DNA of 64,000 bases from Trichobilharzia regenti (GCA_944472135.2 OX235267.1:24057349-24121348); one strand, 5' to 3'. Counted from the stretch's first letter, positions 22,781 through 34,565 are shown. A program made the numbers and translations. The notes: a model not told the origin generated them from the sequence alone.

Positions 22781-22877
22781 CTGAGTGTAGCTTCCACTTA
22801 ACTGAACCCGAACGTCTATGAACACACAGAAGATCTCCTCCCACAGTATGCACTAATATATAAGAGTCATTTGGAAT
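22781..22877 (-). CDS. IRE1: IRE1 (ERN1) luminal domain, coding exon 2
   Basis: A 97-base minus-strand exon, acceptor tcctttag, donor GTAAGAAT. It encodes IPNDSYILVHTVGGDLLCVH then RRSGSVKWKLHS. IRE1 begins its luminal domain with this pattern (a Val-x-Thr-x-x-Gly-x-Leu strand, a basic residue, Ser/Thr-Gly-Ser-x-x-Trp). It starts in phase 0, directly after exon 1. Confidence 0.93.
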
Positions 22878-22923
22878 CTAAAGGATGAGATATCATAAAG
22901 CTGTGCATATAAATCAAAATTAC

Positions 22924-23043
22924 TTTATTCACTGGATGTACGTATTCGTATTCCTTATTCTCAGAAGCGCAACAAACAGTGTTTGGGTAGAAAGCAGTTA
23001 AAATATGAAATCCAGTGAAAAATATCCACAGGTAGCACCACAT
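22924..23043 (-). CDS. IRE1: IRE1 (ERN1) first coding exon with signal peptide
   Basis: The ATG at 23043 opens 40 codons ending at donor GTAATTTTG in phase 0. The first ~26 residues (MWCYLWIFFTGFHILTAFYP and on to CCA) form a hydrophobic signal peptide suitable for ER entry. The rest is EYEYVHPVNK. An intron of 46 bases leads to exon 2. The position, phase and signal peptide make this the likely initiator exon. A 5' UTR exon further upstream, or addition of a spliced leader, cannot be judged. Confidence 0.85.
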
Positions 23044-25477
23044 TTTCTACAAACCATCTGTTGATTACCGACCTTCACATTAACCTAGAACTTTGAATAA
23101 GGCACGGCCTTATTTTTTGGAGTACTGAAACAGAAAACTGATTTGCAAAGTCGTTGTTGAAAAGCTCCAAATCAGTCATTCCCTTCAAAACATCCTGTTT
23201 AACGTTTTTTGAAAGAAATTTTCGCCTGGTGCATTTGTACAAATCTTTCGAGAATACACTTTCTTCTCGGAATAAAAAAATACGCATATTAGTCCATGCA
23301 TTCTTATATTCTCTAACTGAGTCTGCATGGTTGCCATAATACTGGTCGCAGTTTTGTGAACTTACTGAAAATTAGCATTCTTGTACGAAGAAGATTCAAT
23401 AATCGGTTCGAAAAACCTCCAGTGGAGAATAATCGTTCTTAAATTTGTTAACAGTGAACCTAACCTTATTCCTGAGTGTTGCGTTTTATTATCAAGCGAT
23501 CCTCTACTAGTCTCCTTAAGAGAGGAGTGTTGCAGTGGCTTAACTCTTCAAATTGTTTTCAATAAATCGGATACACATTAAATTTCATCAATAAACGTCA
23601 AAAGTCAAGTCAAAATACCATTAAGGAATCACTCTTGTAGTAATTTAATGAATATCTCTGAAATGATGTACAGAATACTCAAACCTTTCTTAAATAAACG
23701 TAGCACACAAACCAACACCATCACTTCATTCACTGCTGTGGACACCGAAAAACACAACACTGAATACGACAAGATCATCTACAATATAAACCTACTGAAT
23801 TGAGATAAACGATTTTTTTTAATGTGAGCGTCCTCTTCAGCTGAGGGTCCCAACATGTAAACTAGTTTGAATAGACTCGATGTTTTCTTTCATATAAAAG
23901 CATGTAGACAATTATGGGAACCAATCTGATGGGGAAAATGTGGACATTCTAAACGGTAGAAGCACAAAAATGCTAGGGAATTTCTAGAAGCCCAGAAAAG
24001 AGACTAATCAGCGCTTAACTGACATATTACTACATACCAAATTTACCGACTAACAAAGAATACATCATATGACAAAAATGTCTAAATTCCAAATCAATAA
24101 AAACAATCAGTGAATTTGATGAGTGCCGAATCGCACGAAACCTAGGTCCAAGGCTTCCTGCCGATTGCTTCCAAATATCGAATATGTAAACTGATAGCCA
24201 CTTGCGACAATGGTTGTTAGCAAATACTATTCATCAGCTATACAGTATTCACATAAGTTCACCATATGTTAAGACATTCTCTAAAGATATTGTCTAGTGA
24301 ACGACGACAGCTTCGCAGTACATCAGCCAGCTCAGGGAACACAACCAAGTAAAAGCCATCCACGTGAGCTACATGTCTTCCCTATCACTTGAAAGACCAT
24401 AATACTGACCTCTGAATACGTAATCTGAGTGAGTCATTCACAACCACTCCTCCTGCAAAATTTTTTTCCTAAGACTACCCATTATATTGCTTTCTGCAGA
24501 GGTGTGTTTCATTCCATCATCACTCAGAAGAATACCAAGACAAAGTAGAACCTCCACTGATATACACGGGCACATTAAAACTTGGGGGTCACAGCTTCCA
24601 TGACGATTGCTAATGATCACCAACTTTTCCCTAAAAGCGGTAGTCCTTGAACATCGTATTATTCGTTGCGAAATACTCCACTATCATTTTTTAAAAGAAG
24701 TAGACATTACCTGCATGCCAGAAGGATAGGAGCCAAAGAAACTCCAAGGTACCTACGCCAATGACCACGCGTTGGCAGCTCTTATTTATTTTTTTGGAAT
24801 AAAGCCTCTTTCCATGCATTTTAGGTTGTTCAGTGATTCCCAGAACTTTGTCAGATCACTAGCGATTCTAAGACGGTTGACAGTGAAAACAACTAGCACT
24901 TACATTGAAAAATGAAGAAAGCCGTGCTAACTGGTTATGCGTGACAGAGGAATTGATTTTCGTCCACTAACTACTGTGTGATAGTGGTCGCATCAACAAT
25001 GAAGCAACAGATAACAGTATGATGTTTCAAAAAGAAAAACGATTAGTGGAATGGCTTGATGAGTGGTGTCTTCACTTAACTTGATGAGATTCTACGCAAA
25101 AAACCGTGGTCTGTCCCATGTAGGTGTAATAATAATAATCTGCTTATTCCAAGAAAGTACTTCTGATACAAGTGCTGTATATATTCAACATCTTCACATT
25201 GTAGAGATTTAGAGTAACGATTCCTTAGCTGACGCAGTAGCACTGGCTGGGCTCAATTCCAAACTAACAATCAAAAACGAATACACCCAGTGGAAAACTT
25301 TAGATATGACCCTGCAGGATAAGCGAATTCAGACTGGCACCTTAAGAGAAGACGCTCCCAGGTTTAAGCACATGTTAGGTCCCTAAAACGCCACAGTCAC
25401 TCATGTGTAACAAGTCATTATAGAATTCAGAAGGATGAGGCGAATGTCCAAAGAGGAACTATATCTTTAGGATTTCT
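23044..25477. other. Region upstream of IRE1, no gene recognised
   Basis: This should contain the IRE1 promoter. No clear core promoter motif can be defended. A minus-strand open stretch near 24623-24438 contains VLLCLGILLSDDG, weakly like an RTE pol remnant. Confidence 0.4.
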
Positions 25478-25654
25478 GGTGCTCTCTCTATTTACTTAAG
25501 GAAGTTGAATGATAGATGCTGTCCCATGCATCTGACTAGGCTTCGCGGCTTAACCTATCCACCGCCTTTCTTTCGAAATCAAGTTTACAAACCTTACAGT
25601 TGTATTCTGCAGAAATACAGGCTGTCTGTCCATAACTCTGGTAATTTTTTTCGA
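25478..25654 (+). repeat. 177-bp direct repeat, left copy (long target duplication)
   Basis: Identical to 26775-26951 except one base (CGAAATC against CAAAATC). The two copies flank an inserted segment of 1120 bases whose right end is a LINE 3' tail. Confidence 0.9.
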
Positions 25655-26774
25655 GCACAAATGAAAGCTTGTTGTCTGTCGGTTCCACATCAAATGCCTA
25701 CATTCCGGTTCCCATTGACATGTGTCCGAGGACTGAGGAGCCAGTTGTTTTCACATCTGGTTGTCTGGAAGAGCTAAGGGCTTCGCGTGGAAGCATGTCA
25801 CAAATGGAGACACGTGTTACCACGATTGAGGCTAAACTCTCGCAACTTAAAATAGTCGACAGCATTGACACGAATATCTCCTGTCTCGATTCTGTTCAAG
25901 TTTTGAAGACCCCTGGCAGATGGCAGTTGGACAGCGACACCTCCATGTCATCCTTTGAAACAAAATTGTCCGACGAGGAGTACGCGGTTATTCTGGTACC
26001 AGATCAAAGAGAATAAAAAATTCACTGGATGCTGAATCAAAAGTACTTCTCCGCACGTTTAACTGTATTCTAACTGCTGTGATTAATTCCAAACCATTTA
26101 TCTCATAATCAATCAAATTCCATGAACGATCCAATTATACCATTTGAAGACACTGGCGAACATGCTGTAAATGAGTATTCATGATTTGAAAGGATGAAGC
26201 AACTGGTTTTCAAGCAGTTTTTCAACATTTTACCCAACTTCCGAGTACAGTCCGCCATGCAGACACAAATGGCGCAAATGGAGAATTCTGGAATCGACCT
26301 CGGCACCATTTGATGCAGTAAAATAACTTAACATGACCTTATCTAGTTTTCGCATCCCGATCAAATTTATTTCACGTTATAAATCTACGATAAGACTGCT
26401 GAAAAAATGGAATAAACATATCACTGATCTCAACATAATACATCAATAAACTTTGAGCCAAGGGTGCTGTTCACAACAAAGTTATGTAAGAGGATTGACT
26501 TCAAGCTTTTTTTCCCAGATATTTGTATTACATTCATCTGATGTCTGGGTTTTTTTAATGCGAAGACAATATTCTATATCTCTTTATGTGCTACACAAAC
26601 AGACTTTATAGCAGACTGTTCCGGCTGACTCTAATGCCAGAAAGAACAACCAAACTGTAAATTCATCATGTATCAAATTATGTGTAATTTATATAACAAC
26701 TTATCCATGCCTGTACAATTGGTATGTTCCTGCATGAACAGGAAGAAATATATTATAATATCTTTATGACTTGC
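25655..26774 (+). mobile_element. 5'-truncated or chimeric LINE-type insertion
   Basis: From about 26060 to 26770 the sequence is the reverse complement of 38228-38940, the 3' part of the full-length LINE inside the Gypsy element, and it ends in the same ATATTATAATA-type tail. The first 400 bases (including an open stretch at 25669-26016 with a short coiled-coil-like segment, TRVTTIEAKLSQLK) do not match that LINE. The insertion may therefore be a chimera of another transcript with the LINE 3' end, or a non-autonomous relative. Confidence 0.7.
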
Positions 26775-26951
26775 GGTGCTCTCTCTATTTACTTAAGGAA
26801 GTTGAATGATAGATGCTGTCCCATGCATCTGACTAGGCTTCGCGGCTTAACCTATCCACCGCCTTTCTTTCAAAATCAAGTTTACAAACCTTACAGTTGT
26901 ATTCTGCAGAAATACAGGCTGTCTGTCCATAACTCTGGTAATTTTTTTCGA
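26775..26951 (+). repeat. 177-bp direct repeat, right copy
   Basis: Begins directly after the LINE tail; see 25478-25654. Confidence 0.9.
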
Positions 26952-29119
26952 CTGAAAAACCGGTTACTAAACACAATCGTCATAACCGTTCAGACGATAT
27001 TGTTCTTCTACTGAGTTGCTCTCCGAATGGTTCACTCCAATTAATATTCCTTTCTATGTTATGATATCTAGCCACTGATGATAACTAACCGCATTAGTCA
27101 TCTCAGTGTGTTTCATTTATTAATGAATCATGCTATTAGACATTTTTTGTTTGGTACTTCTTGCTGTCTGCCTAAACAGTCTACTACATCATCCGACCCT
27201 AGCTGAAACAAAACTGGTCTCACTGCACCAAACTATTCCTATCAGTCCTTAGGCATTTAGCAGAAGTGACACATCAGCTGTCTTCACCCCCAAAATACAT
27301 TTTCTGCACCAGAAAATCTCTAGACTGCAGTATCAAGGTGGTAAATTGTATTCGATGGTATAATATGCCACCATTCATTCGCAGTACGAGTAGTTTAATA
27401 TGAGATCGTCTCGTTCAAATGCATGTTCTCGATAACTGTGAGCCATTGTGCTTTTGGTATTTGAATGATTGATAGCCTGATAACTGAAGGTTTGTACCGT
27501 AATTACCTGATAAATTATGCTAAATAGAACAGTAAATCTGGCTGGACTTATATGTCACGTCAGTTTCAATTTCACTCGGACAAATCTATTGTCAGCAAGT
27601 CTTCATAAAATTATGTTATCTGGATTGATGAGAATTCCCATTTCCTGATTAGTTACTTTGGTCTTCGCGTCTTCTGGTCTGACTGCGACACTCTCTTAGC
27701 ATATTGGTTGCAATATTTAGTGTTTCAGGCGGACTGTGTAAAAATAGCGCCATGACAAGCAAGATAGGATAGTTCGAGGGTGATGTCATTTGCACAAATA
27801 GTTTACGGTATGCAGAAGCTGCACCCTTCTGCATAGTACCATTTAATGAAGACTTCACGTCTCAGGATATCAGTGTAGCTGTTTTCGTCTGAATAACAGT
27901 CCATTTTGACAAAAAATGCCATCAGTACATGGAAATCACCTGTAAATGCTAGCAGAACCTTCTGTGGTAACAGAAGGTATCATGTAAATGTGTCTTTCGT
28001 CGAGTGTATGTTTGGAAAGGAATTATCGTAAGTTGAAAAGTTATTTCTAAATGTGTAAACGAACAGTTAGGGAACTGCAATCCAACACGGTCGGCTAACA
28101 TGTACGAACATGACCATCAAGCGTCTTACTTCACCAATGACCTTGGAAAAGACAGAAATGTTCAGTTGTAAATCAAGCAGTTTCTTCACCAGTTCTGGTT
28201 TCAATGTAAGTCCATTTAGAACAATTCTGGTTGAAGACTGTGTGACTGTCTCTCCCTAAGGATTACTTTTTACAGAGTATGTAACACGACCTTTTCCATG
28301 TACTTCTGTTTACAGCATTTTTTCAAGTGATCAGTTGGTTATATTGTCGTGACTGGAGGCACATACAAATCAACCTAGATGAAACCACAAATCCATCACA
28401 CTCCATTATAACACCAAATAACATTAAAAGAACTGCAAGTGTTCATGTAGTCGTCTGCAAAACCAGTGCTCAGTATGCTTCGACTGTTGGTGATAATCCT
28501 CAAACAAAATTCAGTAAAATACCTCGTTTCGCACAGTATTTAACTGTAGTGAATCAGTGCAGAGCTACCATTTATTATCTGTGAGCAGAGTCACATCCTA
28601 AAAATCTCTCCAACTCTTAGCGTTATTACGTTGTGAGGGAAAGGACGGGCCACGTCTACTGAATCTTATAAATTGATTATGAATTTCAAGGCCTTTACAG
28701 TACTACAGGTTGCCAACAGAATAAATGATTAGACAGGGGTGATTCTGAGTGCATTTGGCCTCCAAACAAAGAGGCGTTATATCATTTCATGTGGGTGTGA
28801 TGGGTGGTAAAGTAATTGGTATCAGAATTCGCAGCGTGGCCGAGTAAAAAACCTTGTGATGAAAATTCAGTTTACAGGTGTTTTTGTCCTACCTCTTTCG
28901 ACTTCATTTCGAGCTTCATACATTTGCGAGTATCTTGAATCCCCAAGCAGCTTAGTCTGCCACCTCCACTTATCAGTTTTTCATAAGACGTTAATAACAC
29001 GCCTCAAGTATATGACTGCTAGTAACACTGTCAAACTATTAGTAAGGAGGTCACCAATTACCACAACTAAATAAATGTATCTGGTACTACTCTGATGGAA
29101 TCAAGTAATATATGAAACC
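26952..29119. other. No gene recognised
   Basis: Only short unrelated open stretches on both strands; none carries a known motif. The region ends at the target duplication of the outer LTR element. Confidence 0.4.
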
Positions 29120-29124
29120 CAGGG

Positions 29125-29482
29125 TGTCAGCCACGTCTCGTCAACCGTTAATGCCCAGCTCTTGCTACGCTCGGGCTCACGCTGTCGCTTGAAGTTTCTC
29201 AGAAACGCTTAGTAATAGCGGACGAAAAAACCAAAACACCAATTGTTGACTCGAGGATTCTTTATTGTTACACCAACATATAAATGACGTATGACTAAGG
29301 TCTGTGAACAAATATTACAATAATAAATCACAATATCACTTCTGACGGTTTATTTTACTCTTCTTTCTGAACAGCGACCGATGAGACGATGACTGTCGTA
29401 TTGATGCCTCCGCGAAAATTGGGGAAGTTGGTTTTGAGCAAACAACCATGAATTGATCGTTCAATCTTCAACTCCATTGACA
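29125..29482 (-). repeat. Outer element, 3' LTR (left on the plus strand)
   Basis: On the minus strand it starts TGTCAATGGAGTTGAAG and ends GCTGACA (TG...CA). It matches 48578-48935 along its length. Confidence 0.93.
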
Positions 29483-30186
29483 CGCCCTGGCAACAAAGAG
29501 ATCCAACCCTTTTTTACATCACGACCAATACACGTTGACTTGGATGCCATTGCGAGAACCTGGGTCACACGGACAGAGCTGAAATGGAAAACAAAAAGAA
29601 AAGCCAACAAACCACAAGCATACTCACAGCACAATCTCACACATCAATGACGACCTGCGCCTTCCAGTTAAAGGCATCCTCTTGCAACACAATTGCCACT
29701 TGCTAGAGTGACTCTTGCAGAATGCAACGTGACCATGGCAGCACCTCACGATACTCTACGCTCATCCTCTTATCCACTCACTACCAATTACCACTGAAAT
29801 CGCTTGTCACTCATTCTGTCTCAATTCTAGTAACGATGACGTATGCGAGCCTCAGTCGTTTACACTCTTTCTCCCCGGCGTGTGGGACCACAGCTAACAA
29901 TTATCTCCGTGTGCATTTCATTCTCAGCAATAGCCTAGCCTCCCTGGCGTATATGACCCATCTGCTGTCCTTAACATCAATCAATTCATTCACGGATGTA
30001 GAAGACTCGAAACAACTTCAGAAGTAATCACGACGAAAATTTTAACAAAATTACGTAATAACAACGAGGTACGAAAACAACGAGTAAGCACAATGAATCC
30101 AAAACACACCAATTGATATGACACACCACACGTATATACAAACAGTACACACAAACTCGCAGTTCATGTCTTGATGGAATTCCTTT
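29483..30186 (-). other. Outer element, 3' non-coding region next to the LTR
   Basis: The reverse complement matches 34952-35661 of the inner copy. Next to the LTR both have the polypurine-like context GGGTTGGATC...GGGG/GGGCG just before TGTCAATG. No ORF is conserved between the two copies here. Confidence 0.7.
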
Positions 30187-30227
30187 GAAGAATCGCAGGA
30201 CTTACACCAGTACGCCTGCAACCCTTC
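30187..30227 (-). ncRNA. Repeated 41-nt hairpin in outer element, unit a
   Basis: On the minus strand GAAGGGTTGCAGG and CCTGCGATTCTTC pair over 13 positions around a 15-nt loop CGTACTGGTGTAAGT. Relative to the unit at 34525 one pair has changed from U-A to C-G. Confidence 0.65.
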
Positions 30228-30377
30228 ACAGGTTGACGATTGTAAGTTGTGGAATGTCCGGACACAAACAAGATTAACCAACAATTACAATAATTGGAAC
30301 TCACACAATTATTTAACACAAACATATGTACAATCAACACATCAAATTTTGTGGATTCCGGCATGAAAGCTACCCTT

Positions 30378-30418
30378 GAAGAACTGTAGGACTTACAGCA
30401 GTACGCCTACAACTCTTC
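30378..30418 (-). ncRNA. Repeated 41-nt hairpin in outer element, unit b
   Basis: On the minus strand GAAGAGTTGTAGG and CCTACAGTTCTTC pair over 13 positions around CGTACTGCTGTAAGT. It lies directly after the gag-like ORF stop, 191 bases from unit a. Confidence 0.65.
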
Positions 30419-30431
30419 TCAGGTTGACGCT

Positions 30432-30923
30432 CTAGGTTGGAAAATCGTCGCAGAGTTCATTTGCTGACTTCCTTCTATCAGCTATATCCTCAAATCTGAA
30501 CGGCAACACGCCCATGTCATTGTATCGTAGAATATAGATGACCAACAAACACACGACGTATCTGGTCAACCAAGCGTAGAAACAGAGTAATTTACACCAA
30601 AGATAATAACATTCAAATAGTAACTTGAAACAAGAAATGCCTTTATTCATGCAAGTCAATTTAACAATTACTCTTTCGTTTACACTTGGCTTATCCTCTC
30701 TAAACTGAGCAATATCTTTCGTCCTTTCAAACGAAATGATACTAGCATAGTCATTGCAGAAGATACTTGAGTTGATGGGCGACTGTTTCATTGTAGATGA
30801 CAACATCAACGATGACCGATTGATACCAGTTGATGAAGTTAGCGGTGGATCAGAAGCTGTTGTCTTTCGGCTCTCAGATAGTTGTCTACCTGCAAGACCA
30901 CCACCACTGGTGTCTTTTACTAT
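30432..30923 (-). pseudogene. Outer element, C-terminal part of gag-like ORF
   Basis: Continues the ORF interrupted at 45874. The text IVKDTSGGGLA...QLSESR follows on directly from PELIV across the Gypsy insertion. It then contains KPSVNERVIVKLTCMNKG, a hydrophobic stretch FECYYLWCKLLCFYAW and VVCLLVIYILRY, and ends ANELCDDFPT before the stop. The inner copy has the same C-terminus. Confidence 0.85.
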
Positions 30924-31275
30924 TGTGGTGAGAGCAGGCTGCTAGCCGATTGGTCGACACTAATCTACGTTAATGTCTAGGTCACTAATATGGACCGTGA
31001 GAAAATATGAACAAGGCTGTTTTAACAACCAATCACAGCAAACTTAAACGTGGACAAATATGATTCGCAGATAGATGGCTCTACTTCCCGAGAAATATCG
31101 AAAATAACCAATCATAAGACTGTGTTTGTCTGCTTAACTTCCGTGAAACAACCAATCAGAAGACTGCCTTTTTCTGCTTGCATAAGCCTTATTAATGTAC
31201 ATAAAATATATATAAATACGTGTTGATTTTCGTAATAAAATCATCTGTTGCCAGCCCTTGTCTTCTGTTGTTACA
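30924..31275 (+). repeat. Gypsy 5' LTR
   Basis: Starts TGTGGTGAGAGCAGG, ends CTTCTGTTGTTACA. It differs from the 3' LTR at two positions seen by eye (30933 and 30946). A TATA-like word TATATATAAATACG lies near 31208 and AATAAAA near 31234, fitting promoter and polyadenylation signals. Confidence 0.95.
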
Positions 31276-31277
31276 TT

Positions 31278-31295
31278 TGGTGTCGCTGCCTCCAG
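31278..31295 (+). promoter_or_regulatory. Gypsy primer-binding site (candidate)
   Basis: Two bases after the LTR comes TGGTGTCGCTGCCTCCAG, which starts with the TGG expected for pairing with a tRNA 3' CCA end. The priming tRNA was not identified. Confidence 0.6.
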
Positions 31296-31298
31296 AAA

Positions 31299-32040
31299 AT
31301 GAAGATCCCGTGGCCAGCTGCGTTTGAAGAAGGAGACATACGGAACTTCTTACGTGACTTCGAGGCCGTTGCTGAGCTGGCGGGTGTCAAGGAGCAGGCG
31401 GCGAAGGCAGTTGTCCTGGGGACGCTGTTGAGAGGCCGAGCGAAGGCGGCATATGACAGCGTAGACAGGTCAAATCGCACAGCGTCTTGGAAGAAATTGT
31501 TTGAACGACTAGTGTCCGAGTTTGACAGCGAAACAGACAGACAGCTAGCAATGCAGCAGTTCCGGTCAACGAAGCTGGGACCTGATGAAGACCCGCTAGT
31601 GTTGGCGGTGAAACTGACGAATCTACTTCGACGCGCGCTTCCCACTTTGGATGAAGAATCAGAAGCGCAGTTACTGTCTTCCCAATTCATCGAGAGTGTC
31701 CCAGACCACATTTCTCAGCGATTAAAACTGGTTAACTCAACGCAGCCGATGGATATTAGTGAGCTGGCGAAGGTGACCAGACAGCTGCTGAGCACAACGG
31801 TAGCCGCTATAGACCAACCAAAACCAAAAGAATATGGGCAGAAAATTGAAGCATTGCAGAAGGAAGTGGCGGCGTTAAAGTTGGCTGATAGAAAAGACCG
31901 ATGTTTTGAATGCGGTAAGCTGGGACACTGGAGAAGATACTGCCCAGAAAGGCGAAAAAGAAAGAGTTTCAGACGGTATAATACTTGTTCTTTCTCTCGT
32001 ATGAAACTAGACTTAGTAGGGGCTATTGAGAAAGGGGCTC
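31299..32040 (+). CDS. gag: Gypsy gag (split by insertion; stop at 36045-36047)
   Basis: The ATG at 31299 begins MKIPWPAAFEEGDIRNFL. The body (LRDFEAVAELAGV, FERLVSEFDSE, PDHISQRLKLV) is a helical capsid-like domain. It is followed by the CCHC zinc knuckle CFECGKLGHWRRYC (Cys-x2-Cys-x4-His-x4-Cys) and a basic tail (PERRKRKSFRR). The inner LTR element interrupts the ORF after 32040. Across the insertion the frame meets a TGA at 36045-36047, and the pol frame overlaps in the -1 frame, so pol would need a -1 shift. No canonical slippery heptamer was seen. Confidence 0.9.
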
Positions 32041-32413
32041 TGTCAATGGAGTTGAAGATTGAACGATCAATTCTTGGTTGTTTGCTCAAAATCAACTTCC
32101 TCGATTTTCGCGGAGGCATCAATACGACAGTCATCGTCTCATCGGTCGCTGTTCAGAAAGAAGAGTTAAACATCGTTAGAAGTAACATAACGATTTATTA
32201 TTGTAATATTTGTTTACAGACCTTAGTTTTCTTAGTTTGCTTAGTGATACTTGATTTATATGCTGGTGTAACAATACATAATACTCAAGTCAACAATTGG
32301 TGTTCTGGTTTTTCGTCCGTTATAACTAAGCGTTTCGAAAATCTTCAAGGAACAGCGTGGGCCCGAGCGTAGCGAGAGCTGGGCATTAACGGTTTATGAG
32401 ACGGTAGCTGACA
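32041..32413 (+). repeat. Inner element 5' LTR
   Basis: TGTCAATGGAGTTGAAG...ACGGTAGCTGACA. It matches 35662-36034 over the full length by eye. Confidence 0.95.
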
Positions 32414-32556
32414 GTTTCTAACGATGGAAACAGATCTGGCGGATTGAAACAGTTGGTGAAAGTTTGGATAGTCGCCGTTCATCTTTCCTGGTGCCGGTCA
32501 AGTCCTCTTTGAACAAGCAATATCTGGAACTTTTTGGAATTTGGTCAAGTTCAACA

Positions 32557-34511
32557 ATGCCTGGGTCAAAGAAGGGACAGAGTGTCTTGGATGCAAACAG
32601 GAAAGTAAGTCATGGTGACTTGTCTGTTAATTGTAACGATGTGTCTGATGTTAAACATGATATGGTTGATGTTACTGTTTCGCCGTTCAGGGATAATAGG
32701 AACATCAAACTCCCTAAATTAGAACCACGGTGTTTTGATGGAAACCCGGCTGATTATTTACAATTTGTAAAGGAGTTTGAGATCATGCTGAATAGTTTTC
32801 TATTAAATGATGAATTGAAATTGATGTATTTGATGAGATATTGCACTGGAGATGCTGCAAGAGCTATACAGTGTTGTAAGTTTATGAAGCCAAAGGAGGG
32901 CTACGATGAGGCTATGAGCATATTACGCCAAAGGTTTGGAAGACCCTCGATGATTGCAGGGAAATTATTCGAGGCTGTTGAGGGTAATGGTGGTCAATTA
33001 CAGGATGACTCCCAGGCACTCACTGAGTTTTTAGATAATTTGCTAATTTACAAGAATGGAATGATTTCGATGAATCGAATGAGTGACCTCAACTCGAGTT
33101 TTATACTAGAAGTAATAGCAAGACGTCTACCTACCCGACTGCAAAGGAAGTGGGTGAAGATAAGCTCCCGTATGGAGGATGAGGGTATCGAGCCAAAGTT
33201 TGATGATATCCTGAAACTGGTAAATACTAGTGTCAATCAATCTATGAGCAAGTTCGCCAGTCTGTTAGATCTCACCCATAGAATAGAGCAGTCTGAGGGG
33301 AAAACGTACTCATTGATGACGAATAAGCCTCAGAGAGGTGGATATCGAGAAGGCTCCATGATGTCTAGTAATGCATATAGATCTAGTGAGTGTAACAGGT
33401 TTCGTAGTACATCCTCAACAGATAAGTTGCAAGATGCAAGACAAACACGGTTGTGTTGTACTCGTTTGCAAGAGGTGCATACAAAGGTGAACTGTGAACC
33501 GGTGAGCAAGTTCAGTGATAAGCTAAATGTAAACTCCAGGCCTTACTCCGAATTGTGTGACGATAACGTTGTTGTGAAGAAGTCTGTAGTTGCAACTGGT
33601 AAGCCGTTGTTGAATAGAGTGTCACAGAATAGAGTTACTGCTTCAGAGTGGAGTTCTGACTCCACAAGTTTACAAAGTATATCTAGTCAGAGTGAAGTTA
33701 TAAAACCTTTAATGATTTTGAGGAGGAACCAAAATTATCTACTTCTGTTATTAAAGAGTTTGAAAATGATGAACTTGACGGTAAATTGAATATTTGTGGT
33801 AATGATCATGATAGTGCAGATTTGTCTTTGGTTGATCATTATGAGATGAGGGATATGCCTACTACTGCTAAGTTAAATAAAGGTTCTGTACAACTACAAC
33901 GTGAAGTAGAATTGAACGCAGATGCAGTTCCAGAAGGTGTGCATACTTGTGAGACAGTCAGTGTAATTGATCAGCATGTAGCCCACCTATCATCAGATGA
34001 TAGTGCTAAACCTGAACTAGTAGTGAAAGACAGCAGTGGTGGTAATCTTGCAGTTGGACAACTATCTGAGAGCCGAACAAGAACAGCTTCTGATCCACCA
34101 CTAAGTTCATCACCTTGTGTCACTCAGTCATCGTTGGTGTTTTCATCCACAATGAAACAGATGCCCATCAACTCAAGTATCTTGTGCAATGACTATGGTA
34201 GTATCAGTTCGTTTGAAAGGACGAATATCAATGGTCAGTTTAGTGTGGATAAGCCAAGTGTAAACGAGAGAGTAATTGTTAAATTGACTTGCACAAATAA
34301 AGGCATTTCTAGTTTCAAGTTACTATTTGAATGTTATTATCTTTGGTGTAAATTACTCTGTTTCTACACTTGGTTGATGAGATATGTCGTGTGTTTGTTG
34401 GTCATCTATATTCTACGATACAATGACATGAGCGTGTTGCCGTTCAGATTTGAGGATATAGCTCATAGAAGGAAGTTAGCAAATGAACTCTGCGACGATT
34501 TTCCAACCTAG
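32557..34511 (+). pseudogene. gag: Inner element gag-like ORF with one frameshift
   Basis: The ATG at 32557 (MPGSKKGQSVLDANRKVSHG) leads into PKLEPRCFDGNPADYLQFVK, then YLMRYCTGDAARAIQCC, ILRQRFGRPSMI and RRLPTRLQRKWVKIS. This is the layout of the DUF1759-type gag domain of BEL/Pao elements. There is no zinc knuckle. Near 33710-33720 one base is missing compared with the outer copy, which reads through from DFEEEPK-like text to SVIKEFE. The C-terminal part after 33786 has a hydrophobic segment (FECYYLWCKLLCFYTWLMRY, VVCLLVIYILRY) that could span a membrane. It ends CDDFPT. Before the frameshift the ORF was about 650 codons. Confidence 0.85.
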
Positions 34512-34524
34512 GGCGTCAACCTGA

Positions 34525-34565
34525 GAAGGGTTGTAGGCGTACTGCTGTAAGTCCTACAATTCTTC
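34525..34565 (+). ncRNA. Repeated 41-nt hairpin, unit 1
   Basis: GAAGGGTTGTAGG pairs with CCTACAATTCTTC at all 13 positions (two G-U) around the loop CGTACTGCTGTAAGT. An inner TAC/GTA helix with tetraloop TGCT is possible. It starts 13 bases after the ORF stop. Confidence 0.7.

Noticed and set aside
24438..24623. RTE-like pol fragment upstream of IRE1
   Set aside because: Only a short stretch (VLLCLGILLSDDG) is suggestive; too little to call.
25478..26951. 177-bp repeats as LTRs of a small LTR element
   Set aside because: They lack TG...CA ends, primer site and polypurine tract, and the inserted DNA ends in a LINE tail.
30754..30945. Plus-strand ORF crossing the left Gypsy boundary
   Set aside because: It is the antisense of the outer gag C-terminus running into the LTR; the ending VVRAGC is simply the LTR start in the same frame as at the 3' LTR.
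31248..31298. Longer Gypsy gag starting at 31248 inside the LTR
   Set aside because: It would begin at a non-ATG codon inside the LTR and cross the primer-binding site; the ATG at 31299 is the sensible start.
32047..32372. Apparent ORF inside the gag-only element's LTRs (also at 35622-35993)
   Set aside because: In the first copy it is only the continuation of the interrupted Gypsy gag frame into an LTR. It is not open in the outer LTRs.
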